Source: Gracilaria vermiculophylla (lineage: Eukaryota; Rhodophyta; Florideophyceae; Gracilariales; Gracilariaceae). From it: a DNA stretch of 11,986 bases. The stretch's first letter is position 1. Every line of letters starts with the position of its first letter. The notes beneath the pieces were generated by a model. That model made no database searches and was not told the origin of the DNA. It saw only the letters and a list, made by a program, of their open reading frames with translations. The position numbers were made by a program, and so were the translations under genes. Below are positions 1 to 7,964 of this stretch, piece after piece. The stretch lies in the NCBI GenBank assembly GCA_019155205.2, contig JAHNZQ020000181.1, forward strand, positions 2,515,995-2,527,980, read 5' to 3'.

Positions 1-165
1 CTCTTCTCTTCTCAAGGCCTTCACATTTTCTAGGCTTAAATCCCTTCGATGAATCTAGCCAGCTTTTCGGAATCACTTATCTCTGGAATTTTGATCACAA
101 TGTTTCGAAAATCAGACAAATAGATGGCTACACTGATTCTCTGCTATCAATCGGCAGGGCCCAAA
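1..165 (-). pseudogene. Degenerate gag-like relic (Ty3/gypsy type)
   Basis: On the minus strand, short open stretches read like the retrotransposon gag segment before the nucleocapsid. The order is R-L-I-A-E-N-Q, then S-V-A-I-Y-L-S-D-F-R-N-I-V, then S-E-K-L-A-R-F-I-E-G. One frame over comes F-K-P-R-K-C-E-G-L-E-K-R. Gypsy gags commonly show this order, with a Y/F-x-x-x-F-R helix followed by F-x-x-G-L-K-P. At least two frame changes and several stops break it, and it runs off the left edge. It opposes the larger gag element to its right, so it is probably a separate insertion. The match is to a general pattern from memory, not to a specific sequence. Confidence 0.4.
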
Positions 166-824
166 CCATTGACGTAGGTCCACGGTAGATCGAATGCAAA
201 TCTGAGGTCCATCGGGCAAGCTCACCAAGAAGGCACGGCAGGCGCGGAGTTCGCGGACGTACGGGTTGTTGAAGAATTACTATGGCTTTCATTTGATGAC
301 TGAGTCCTTTTTTTCACGAAATCTACGGCGCTAGATCGGATGAGCACCAATATGTACTACTAAGGTACAACAAGTGTCTGGTACTGATTACAGCCTGATG
401 ACAGTGTCATGCAAATTCGGACGGACATGTTGGTCTGTCCCCTGTAGGTTGCCATCGTTAAACATCGAACAGACATGCAACTTGGCCCGATGTTTCACAC
501 TCACTGCTTTTCTCTGTTGCTGACACTTCTTGAGGCCTACTCACCCATCCTTTTGCTTGGACACACAACTTGTTTGTTGCCATCATGATACATAGAGAAT
601 GCCTCATCTGTAGTACAGTGGCTCCTACGGAAATATGGTGGTTTGGCCTTAAGGTATAATATTCCTATGGAGAGTTCGTAATTTATTAGCTAGGCCACGT
701 GGTGCATAATCTTGCCCGCGTGCGCTACAATATCCTTAAGGTACGGTAGAATTTATTATTTATTTTAGATATTTTATGCAGGTAATTAGCACAGTAGTGC
801 GACCTGGCGAGGCGGGCTCCCGGC
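166..824. other. Non-coding stretch, probably including upstream LTR sequence of the left element
   Basis: No convincing gene was found on either strand. It holds the first members of the CCTNNAGG series (441, 647, 734), a 13-bp palindrome with ATGACA/TGTCAT arms near 409-421, and a 16-bp word (443-458) that recurs at 11248-11263. Because the CCTNNAGG series continues from here into the gag and protease segments, at least the part from about 441 may belong to the same element, possibly its U3. No matching second LTR is present, so LTR borders cannot be set. Confidence 0.4.
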
Positions 825-836
825 TAGATATTTAAG
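825..836 (+). promoter_or_regulatory. TATA-like box of the left element
   Basis: TAGATATTTAAG lies about 490 bp upstream of the gag ATG at 1319, after AT-rich DNA and just before a GC-balanced leader. The position suits the promoter of a 5' LTR. A pyrimidine-rich stretch at about 885-930 could hold the start site, but no strong initiator was recognised. Inferred from composition and placement only. Confidence 0.35.
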
Positions 837-1318
837 CTGCCGGTTGAGCTCCACCTCTGGGGAAGTAAAGACAAGCACCCTTGAGTCTTCTTCTACATTT
901 TCCGGTTGGAGTCTCTTTTCTATTCACGCAGGTTTGTAAGCCGCCGATCCCCAGGTCGCATCATAGCAGCGCCTGTAGGAGCATTGTCCGCCCAGTGAAC
1001 CTTCCCCTCCGCTTGGTGTTTGCAGATCCCTTTCAGAATTCCCCCGGCTCGCGACAGCGGATACCGGAGACCACCTTTAGGAATACGCGCCTTTGGAGTC
1101 ACTAAAAACTCCTAACGGACGTTGTGCTTTACTACCTCGACAGGAGGGCTGACAGTACCACAACTGGTCTCCCGACTTAGGAGGTCACAGTTCCTAAAGG
1201 ATTCGCACAAGTCGCAGCAGAACAGCGTTTCTAGTTTGCAACGACCAACCCCCAGCAGTGGAATTCTTCCTTAAGGTAATCCGGAAGTGGAAGCAAATCA
1301 CCCCTGACCTACTCCTCT
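837..1318 (+). other. Leader / probable R-U5 and untranslated region of the left element
   Basis: No credible coding region; the short frames here show no motif. It carries CCTNNAGG sites at 972, 1074, 1193 and 1269. I looked for a primer-binding site (TGG followed by a tRNA 3'-end complement). The only weak candidate is TGGTCTCCCGAC near 1165, without a matching LTR end. The initiator-Met half-tRNA site used by the copia copies in this window is absent, in keeping with a different retrotransposon group. Confidence 0.35.
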
Positions 1319-3591
1319 ATGGACCCCTCAGAACATCCCATGGAAACCCCCCTACAGGATTCTCAGGCAACCGGCTCCGTCGGTGGGCGCAGCACGCGCA
1401 GCGCTCCCCAGGAGATGGCCGCCACTCTAGAGGATCCTGAAAGTCTCCTTCGGAATCCTGGCTCCTCTGTGGAGCGTTTCAGGAATCGCCTTATGAGAAT
1501 GCATGATCGGAGGCACGCGGAATCACCCGCAGCACCTCTGGAGAACGCCGACGTGGAGGTCGAAGAACCGCACGCGGCATCGCAGCCGCCACTTCAGGAG
1601 TTGCAGGGACGGGAACACCCGGAGGCTAACACCCTCTTGGAGTCCCTGGCCCCGCGCCTTATGGACTGGCTGTCACAGGAGCTAGTCGAAAGAATTCCTG
1701 CCGGTGTGGAAGCCCACTTCGGAGCGCGCCGCGACGCCCTTGTGGAGGACATTGCGTCGGAGAGCGCTCACCGTGCCGTGGATGCTTTGCTGGATTCGGA
1801 CCCCTTCCTTGAGGTGATCTCAGATTTTATCCGTGCGGAAGTTCGCTCCCAAACCGCACAGCTGCTCCCCGCAGCGGCGTTTCAAAGTTATTCATCCGTA
1901 CAGGAGAGGTTCCCTCTATCAACACCTAAGGTGACCCCGGGCAGAGAAGGAAAGGATACTGCCACCCCTTACGCCAGAGGAGGAAAGGATACTGCCGTAG
2001 GGAAACGGGAGCACCTGAGGAATCTAGCTATGCACCGTCTGGACCTGACGCCCCGCGGAGGATGACAGGATACTGGTCGCGACGAAGTCCACCTAAGGAG
2101 AGAAGGACAGGATACTCCTCGGGTGGATCGCGATACCGGGGGTATCGTCAGCAACCCAGACCACCTTAAGGAAAGAAGAAGAAAGAAACGGAGGGAGAAA
2201 GACGCAAGCGAGACACCGATTCGGAGGGAAGCTCAGACTCCAAATCCGTAAACAGCTCCAGCTTGGAGGACAGTATACCTCCCAAGGAGAAGAGCAGAAG
2301 GGTCAGGAAGGTCGTCCCGCTTTACGACCTCTTCGCCAAAGTGGTGGATTATGACACCTACAGGTTGAATGATCGCTCCACACTGTACGACGCGTCGGTC
2401 GCTAAACGACTTACGAGGATGCAGCGCCGTATGGATATTCAAATGAAAAAGCACTCCTTCTCAGGCGAAGACCCCATCTCGGTGTTGAATTTTCTCACGC
2501 GCTTCCGTTCGGCGTGTAACACCAATGGTGTCCATGAAGGTGCCGCCGTCTGGTGCTTTTAGTTCTACCTCACAGGCCAAGCGCACTCGCTGGTGCAGCC
2601 GCGCCTCACGGGGGAGAGCACCATTGTGGATGATCCTGGAACGGAGATCTTGACGACGTACCCGGAGGTAGTCAATTTCCGCCTTGAAAGGTACGCCACG
2701 GACGAGGTGATAGCCGATGCTGATGCTGAAGTCACCTCCTACAGGCAGAACACCGGAATGAACGAGACGGAGTTCTCACAGAAGCTGTGGACGCAGGTTC
2801 GGCGGTGTGGGAATGTGTACTCCGAACGGCGGTTGAAGTCGCTGTTTGTCGAGGGACTCCTTCCCTCGATACGCGCGAGGGTGCGTAATCACTTGACCAC
2901 GCACCCAAAGACTACCTATACGGAGTAAGCACGTTTCGCGGAATCCTATGGGGATACCCACCGTGCCGCTAGCCGCAGTAATGCTCCACTTTCGGACAAA
3001 CCGGCGGCCTTAAGGACCCGTCCGGCGTCCGCCCTGACGTTGGACTCCAGCACCTCGGGGGACGTCGACGAGCTCACGCTTGTAGGAGAGCAAGAGGCCC
3101 TTGCCCTCACATACGCCTCCTCTCAGGGAGCACCGTCTAGGACGAGGACACCCTCGTCTCCCACTTCGTACGCCTCGGCAGGATCGTACAGGAGCGTCAG
3201 ATTTGCGAACCCTCGAGGCTACCCACCACCTTCCCGGATTTGCTTATCACGAGAGCCCGTACACTGTACGACTCTCACCCCGGCAATGAGGGCCGCCATC
3301 CTACAGGAAAGAGAGAAAAACTTCCAGGACCTGAAGGACACACCAACGGAGAGTGGAAGTTATCGAACCGCGTATCGCGACATACGCTCCCCTCAAGGAA
3401 ACTACGGTTACCGTGCTCCACCCGGAGCGCAGCCTGTCCCACTGTCACTGGTAATTGCAACGCAGGTGCCGGTGTTCCAGCCGGTCGCACCTCAAGGGAA
3501 CACGCTGCATCGCGATGCACAACCACAGAAGCCGTCCCCGCCTGGAAACCAGCCCCTCTTCAACCAGGAAAACCCTCAGAGCCACGCGTAG
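1319..3591 (+). pseudogene. gag: Gag-like polyprotein, broken
   Basis: From ATG 1319 a frame runs to 2063 (TGA) and stays readable beyond that stop to about 2249. Coding then moves one frame over and continues from about 2221 to the TAG at 3589-3591, interrupted by TAG 2560-2562 and TAA 2926-2928. The first about 230 residues are acidic/amphipathic with no known domain, followed by a K/R-rich stretch (about 2170-2210). The segment at about 2460-2930 resembles gypsy gag/capsid: F-S-G-E-D-P-I-S-V-L-N-F-L, then E-G-A-A-V-W, F-Y-L-T-G-Q-A and F-V-E-G-L-L-P. The C-terminal part is P/S/Q-rich; no CCHC zinc knuckle was seen. Reading clearly resumes after each stop, so this is a decayed single gene. 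Gag would form the particle shell. All three stops fit C-to-T changes from Arg or Gln codons. Confidence 0.65.
1949..2118 (+). repeat. Short irregular repeats within gag (GGATACT core)
   Basis: Four copies of GGATACT, preceded by A/C-A, occur at 1954, 1987, 2068 and 2110. The first two sit in near-identical GGAAAGGATACTGCC blocks 33 bp apart. In the gag frame they encode G-K-D-T or, past the TGA at 2063, Q-D-T. The 33-bp offset keeps frame, so this is probably a degenerate in-frame peptide repeat in the linker between the gag N-terminus and its basic patch. No function is assigned. Confidence 0.55.
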
Positions 3592-4440
3592 AAGCTCCGC
3601 GTGGCTCTCCAACATCGAGCCTCAGCTCCACGGAGGTCTCCTTTAGGAAAGGGGGAGAGGCCGTCTGCTCCGTCGATGCAGAATCGGCGGGCCCTGCAAT
3701 CCCGTTGGACCCATCCGACACCTTTGAGGATTCTGTTTGCACGCTCCGCCGTGAGAATTACAAGGTATTCGCCTCTTTAGGATGTTCCCCGCTCGCCTCC
3801 ACCACGGTGCGCGCTATCCTCGATACCAGAGCTGGCGCCAATCTGGTGCACGCCGACGTGCTCCCGCAGTCTGTTCTCGGCTCCTTGAGGACTGGCAAGC
3901 TCCCGACGGTACGCGATGCGTTGCGACGAGCATTGCCCATCCTCGGCGCAATCCCCTTGTCCCTCCGGTTGGGCTCCTCACAGGTCATAATGTGGTTCCA
4001 CGTGGCGACCAACGTGGCCGCACAATGCATATTGGGCTCTTCCTTTGTGGATCGATATGTACGTGCAATCTACCCACGCCTGCCGAAGGTGACGTTTCAT
4101 GACGCCGCCCCTGTAAATATCGTGTCCGCATCTTTAGGACCGGACGCGAACGCGCGCCAAGTGGGTAACCTTCCGAAGAAGACGCAGTCGGATAAGCTCC
4201 GCGTGGTGAAGGGCATTGAAATACCCGCGAGGAGTCAGGCCGAGGTCCGGGTGCAGATCTCTGCATCTGGCCTTTCATTCCTACAGGGGAGTCCACACCT
4301 GACGACAAAGCAGCACTCCATGATGGCGAACGGTGTTATGGAAGTAACACCGAACATTCCCTTCAGGGTCGTGCTCGCTAACCATAAGGAGTCGCCGTTA
4401 CGGCTCCAGAAAGGAATTGTCGTCGGGCTGGCACTACCTT
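3592..4440 (+). pseudogene. Retropepsin-like protease and protease-RT linker, truncated
   Basis: This frame is already open from 3240, overlapping the gag end, and is -1 relative to gag, the usual gag-pro arrangement. The aspartic protease core is visible as A-I-L-D-T-R-A-G-A-N-L-V with the catalytic Asp at 3822-3824, and later C-I-L-G-S-S-F-V. The family motif is D-T/S-G-A. Here the Gly is Arg (AGA, 3828-3830), which should harm the active-site loop. A linker typical of gypsy polyproteins follows: V-K-G-I-E-I-P-A-R-S, then P-F-R-V-V-L-A-N and L-Q-K-G-I-V-V-G. True coding ends at 4440; the open frame to 4532 is antisense copia LTR. No canonical X-XXY-YYZ slippery heptamer was found in the overlap, so the frame change may be programmed by another signal or be decay. 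Confidence 0.65.
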
Positions 4441-4765
4441 CGCCACCACTCGTGTCCATACAGCAATGTGTGTCTATAATTACCATGACGAGGCACATTA
4501 CACCAAACCATATCTGGAGTACATCAATCTGAGTTTGCAATGTGTACACCTGAAACGATATGGTAGTGAACAACGTGCCGAATAGCACAGCTGCACACGT
4601 GTACGAACAAAAATCTTTCTTTTTCCAAATGCATGTAGCAACAACATACTTCATGTCTCAGAGACAGCAACTCAGGTTCTCTGACACACAGAGTCAATAT
4701 CCACCACTTCTTATGGTTCCCGCAATATTTGGTTTTCAGTGACAGCACAGGAAATTCATCCAACA
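4441..4765 (-). repeat. Partial 3' LTR of copia element 1 (LTR0)
   Basis: The LTR 5' end TGTTGGATGAA starts at 4765 on the minus strand, immediately after the polypurine tract. It aligns with LTR1 and LTR2 except for an extra block of about 80 bp (4605-4685). It stops at 4441, where about 320 bp remain in the full copies. The TATA box and the region after it are therefore lost. The break point abuts the plus-strand gypsy linker with no shared bases beyond what chance would give. Confidence 0.8.
4605..4685. repeat. Insertion of about 80 bp specific to LTR0
   Basis: LTR1 and LTR2 go straight from GTAC to ACACAGAGTC (plus-strand sense); in LTR0 about 81 bp separate these two points. The inserted block is AT-rich and holds an inverted repeat near one end (TCAGAGA at about 4658, TCTCTGA at about 4678). 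It has no coding signal. It may be a small insertion or, less likely, a U3 segment deleted from the other two copies. Confidence 0.55.
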
Positions 4766-4775
4766 CCCCCCCTCT
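4766..4775 (-). promoter_or_regulatory. Polypurine tract of copia element 1
   Basis: On the minus strand AGAGGGGGGG directly precedes the LTR start TGTTGGA. The same tract sits at the same place in element 2. Polypurine tracts prime plus-strand DNA synthesis in LTR retrotransposons. The pol frame ends just upstream (TGA at 4777-4779). Confidence 0.85.
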
Positions 4776-4776
4776 G

Positions 4777-7333
4777 TCACTGACTTAAAATGTCTAAGAG
4801 CATCAGGCCACTTTCACGTCGGAACTTCTCCAGCTTCACAGGATGAAGAGGTTTTGTCCGCATGTCGGCAATCATACTTCCAGTCGGGTAGTACTAGAAC
4901 TCAATGGACTTGTCCTGCAAAGCCTCTCTGGTGAAATGAAAGCGTATATCAATATGTTTGGTTCGCTTGTTCACAACCCCATTCCGAGCGAGGGCAATGC
5001 AGCCCGGGCTGTTCACATACACAGTTGTGAGTGTAATCAAGATCTTCACGGACTTGCCGACATGCATACCGCTTGCCCTGCCAATGGCATTCCACAATCG
5101 CCTAAGCCAGATCGCCTCCTTGGTCCCAGAGCACAGACTCACATACTCAGTTTTAGCATTGGAAAGTGTACCTACTTCCTGCTGGCGCGAGCTCCAACAC
5201 ACTGGAGCACCGCACGTCATTGATACGTACTCATTGGTGGACTTGCGACTAGTCCGGTCACCTGCACAATCAGAGTTCACGTACCCATGAAGCTGAGTAT
5301 TTGCAATAGAGCCATATGTGAGTCCAAAGAAGAAAGTGCCGTTGAGGTACCGCATGACGCACTTTAGTGCCTTTCAATAGATCTCTGAGTGCTTCTCGAC
5401 ATACTTTGCAAGTCTAGCAAAAGCAAACGATATGTCTGGTCGAGTTCCCACAGAGAGATATATGAGGCAGCCAATCATTTTACGATATGGTATGTGCATC
5501 AGAGACTCGTCAACAACGCAGAGGTTCACACCGGAGTCCATGGGCGTGTCAACTGGCTTTGATTGTTGCGTTCCGAACCGTTCCAGAACCTTGCGCGTGT
5601 ATGCAGACTGTGTCAAATACAACAGTCTTTTAGGTCGAACACGTCGGATCTCAAACCCAAGTACAAGTCGCGCATCGTTGAGGTCCTTCTTGCAAAAACG
5701 TTTAGACAGCTCTGCCTTGATGCAATTTATTGTCTCCATACTCCACCTCGCAATAAGCAAGTCGTCCACATACAGTGCAATGATCACAACCACAGCCAGA
5801 ACCATTCCAGTGTAAACACATTTTTTTCGGCATCGTTGGGGGTTCGATTCATCTCTTCCAGAAAGAACGAGTATATCCTCGCACGCCATTGTCTGGGTGC
5901 TTGACGCAACCCATAGATGGCCTTTTACAAGCGACATACAAGCTGCTCGATCCCTGCCTGGATGAATCCTTCCATGTGCTCCATGTACATAGTTTCCTCG
6001 AGGTCACAATTCAGGAACGCAGTTTTGACGTCCATTTGGTGTAAATGGTAATCCTCGACTGCAACTATGGACAAAATCATTCTTACAGACGTGAATTTGA
6101 CCACTGGTGCATAATTCTCAGAGAAGTCCACACATTCGATCTGCAGGAAACCTCGAGCAACTACGCGGGCCTTGTAACTAACTGTCGGTTCACCGTTGGC
6201 ACCTGCCGCATACTTTTGCACAAACACCCACTTGCACGATATCACGTTGCTGTCTGCTGGCCTCGGCACTAACTCCCATGTGTCATGCTCCATCAACGAC
6301 TGATACTCGCTTTGCATTGCCTTCGTCCACGCCCTGCAGTCAGGGCGTGAAACGGCATCTTGATACGACACAGGAATGTCATCACTGGCTGTGTGTAGAG
6401 CAGTTGCACAACACCAGGACAAAGTTAGCTTTCGCACACGAGTAGACCTACGCAATGGCACTGGCTGTTGCACATCTGGAGCATCTTCTGGAACGTCGGT
6501 GGAGTGATCGGGACCGCTTTCTGGGATCTCATATGGAGGTGTGACGGTGTCACTATCCTCAGTAATGGGTTCAACTGGTGGTTGGGAAGTGAACGTTTGA
6601 TCAGACTTGGACTTTACCGAGATTTGCATCTCTGCGTAGTCATCTTCACAATGATCAGTACTCTCATCTGAGTCATTGCGTTCATCAAACTTCACATCTC
6701 TTGACACGACCACCTTGCTCTTTGGCTCATCCAACAGCTTATAGCCATGCGATCTACCAGTGTAACCGATGAAGATCGCCTGCACGGCACGGTCCTCCAG
6801 CCTCTTCAGCTTGTGGTCCACCACCTTGTACCAGCACTTGCTCCCGAATACACGCAGATTGCTCACCTTAGGCTTTTGTCCATGCCACAACTCATTTGAG
6901 GTCACGGTACTGGGAAATACCTTACACGTCACTCGGTTGCGCACGTACACCGCAACATTCAGTGCTTCTGCCCAGAAGCTTATGGGCAGATTCTTGTGAC
7001 GAAGCATTGACCTGACCAAATCCATGAATATGCGGTTGAACCTTTCGGCGAGCCCGTGTTGGTGCGGATTGTAAGGCACAGTTTGCTGATGTTCAATACC
7101 GTGTGACTCAAGTTCTTTGGCAGATTTGTTTGAGACATACTCACCGCCATTGTCCGTTCGTAGCGCACAAAGCACTCATTGGCAGTAATGGTTTTAACTT
7201 GGGTACCTATTTGGTTTTGAACAAACTTGAGCCTTTTCACGAACATCTGGAACACCTCACTCTTGGTCTTGAGCATGTACAGGAGAAAGGACCGGCTGTA
7301 TCCGTCGATTAATATGACAAAGTAGCGCGAGCT
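4777..7333 (-). pseudogene. pol: Copia pol remnant: integrase, RT, RNase H (element 1)
   Basis: The integrase core starts at S-S-R-Y-F-V-I-L-I-D-G-Y-S-R (first catalytic Asp at 7304-7306). R-T-D-N-G-G-E-Y follows (Asp 7152-7154), then G-L-A-E-R-F-N-R, with 35 residues between Asp and Glu (DD35E). The RT shows C-K-W-V, Y-K-A-R-V-V-A-R-G, M-D-V-K-T-A-F-L-N and Y-V-D-D (5761-5772). The RNase H shows S-D-C-A-G-D and K-H-I-D-I-R-F-H. Breaks: a frameshift near 7175; TAA at 5925-5927 in the C-R-L / K-A-I-Y-G-L block; a frameshift at or near a run of seven A (5821-5827); TGA at 5374-5376 where element 2 has TGG; and TAG near 4894 where element 2 has CAG. In RNase H, A-E-A-E-Y of element 2 is A-K-T-E-Y here (5152-5154), probably losing the catalytic Glu. 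Confidence 0.9.
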
Positions 7334-7895
7334 GTTGGATGAAGTGTCTGTGCTGTCACTGACAACTAAATTTTCCGGGGACCATGGGCTGCGTTGAATG
7401 TTGACTCTGTGAGATACACGTGTGCAGCTGTGCTATTCCGCACGTTGTTCACTACCATATGGTTTCCAGGTGTACACATTGCAAACTCAGCTTAATAAAC
7501 ACAAGATATGGTTTAGTGTAATGTGCGTTGTCATGGCAACTATACACACATATTGCTGTATGGACACGAGTGGTGGCGGAATACAGAGAGTGTAAGGTGG
7601 TTGAGTGAATTTGTGCACTGTCATGGTCTCGTGAGTGTACGGAACTGTCATGCCTTGTTGTGCCTTGCTGTTGTTAGCATTATTGAATTGTGGCTAGTAC
7701 ATTTATGTCATGTTACAATATGATTGGTAGTATTGAGTGTCTCGCCTTTGTAGTGTAATTTCTGATGCAACCTAGTCGGTGCGACTGAACCACTATATAA
7801 GTCGTGGTCGAAGCACCTCGAAGTAAATCCAAGCCAGAGCTGGCGAACATTCTTAATATCCCTCCAACCTTCCCTTGCCCCTCTGACCTCCAATA
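7334..7895 (+). repeat. LTR1 of a copia-type element (full length, 562 bp)
   Basis: It starts TGTTGGATGA and ends CTCCAATA, so the termini are TGTTGG...CCAATA, a near-perfect terminal inverted repeat. It aligns along its length with the reverse complement of LTR2: about a dozen mismatches in the last about 300 bp, more in the first about 180 bp, by hand. A TATA box lies at 7794-7800 and the primer-binding site follows at once, so this is a 5' LTR in plus orientation. Its 5' end directly abuts antisense integrase of element 1. Body and matching 3' LTR of this plus-strand element are not seen. Confidence 0.85.
7794..7800 (+). promoter_or_regulatory. TATA box of LTR1
   Basis: TATATAA lies about 95 bp before the LTR 3' end, in a block conserved with LTR2. 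Transcription would start shortly downstream and run rightwards into the primer-binding site and the central segment, antisense to the minus-strand frames there. Confidence 0.65.
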
Positions 7896-7910
7896 GGTTA
7901 TGGGCCCAGC
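7896..7910 (+). promoter_or_regulatory. Primer-binding site, half-tRNA initiator-Met type
   Basis: GGTTATGGGCCCAGC starts one base after the LTR1 end. It is complementary to the anticodon stem-loop region of eukaryotic initiator methionine tRNA (CUGGGCCCAUAACC) rather than to the tRNA 3' end. Drosophila copia and yeast Ty5 use such sites, where a cleaved half-tRNA primes minus-strand synthesis. The sequence and its position are seen directly; the priming mode is inferred from those families. Confidence 0.85.
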
Positions 7911-7964
7911 CCCGCTGACCTCTGCCATTATCCCTTGTGTATCGCCGCTCTCCCTCACCGCCGT
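7911..7964. other. Short segment between the primer-binding site and minus-strand frames
   Basis: This should be the start of the copia leader if the plus-strand element continues, but no gag begins here and minus-strand reading frames take over at 7965. The junction between copia leader and the unrelated central segment probably lies in or near this stretch. Confidence 0.3.

Larger units (their letters stand above)
441..4440 (+). mobile_element. Truncated Ty3/gypsy-like retroelement (leader, gag, protease)
   Basis: The unit is a promoter-bearing leader, a gag-like protein, a retropepsin and the protease-RT linker on the plus strand, in gypsy order. RT, RNase H, integrase and the 3' LTR are missing: at 4440/4441 the sequence switches inside the linker to the inner part of a copia LTR in antisense. 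The left edge is uncertain; 441 is simply the first CCTNNAGG site of the series that fills the element. Gag stops and frame changes show a non-functional copy. A related non-gypsy LTR group is possible, since RT is lacking. Confidence 0.6.
4441..7333 (-). mobile_element. Ty1/copia element 1, truncated at both ends
   Basis: Along the minus strand the order is integrase core, RT, RNase H, polypurine tract and 3' LTR, diagnostic of Ty1/copia (integrase before RT). Gag, protease and the N-terminal part of integrase are missing, because LTR1 begins precisely at 7334 in the opposite direction. The 3' LTR is cut at 4441 after about 325 bp of an expected 562-564. Sister sequence at 9076-10649 belongs to the same family. 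Neither edge has a matching partner, so target-site duplications cannot be read. Confidence 0.85.

Noticed and set aside
881..1105. Open frame of 74 codons on the plus strand before gag
   Set aside because: Composition and position fit a retroelement leader; no motif, and an equal-sized frame exists on the other strand.
3240..3591. Programmed -1 frameshift site between gag and protease
   Set aside because: The frame relation is right, but no heptamer of the X-XXY-YYZ type was found in the gag frame of the overlap. Not called as a feature.
4441..4532. C-terminal extension of the protease frame
   Set aside because: This part is antisense copia LTR; the open frame is accidental run-through after the junction at 4440.
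6045..6999. Several plus-strand frames of 60-110 codons across copia element 1
   Set aside because: They are antisense shadows of integrase and RT, which show clear family motifs on the minus strand.
7896..7910. A tRNA fragment or tRNA gene remnant
   Set aside because: Only the anticodon stem-loop complement is present and it sits exactly after an LTR end, so a primer-binding site explains it fully.
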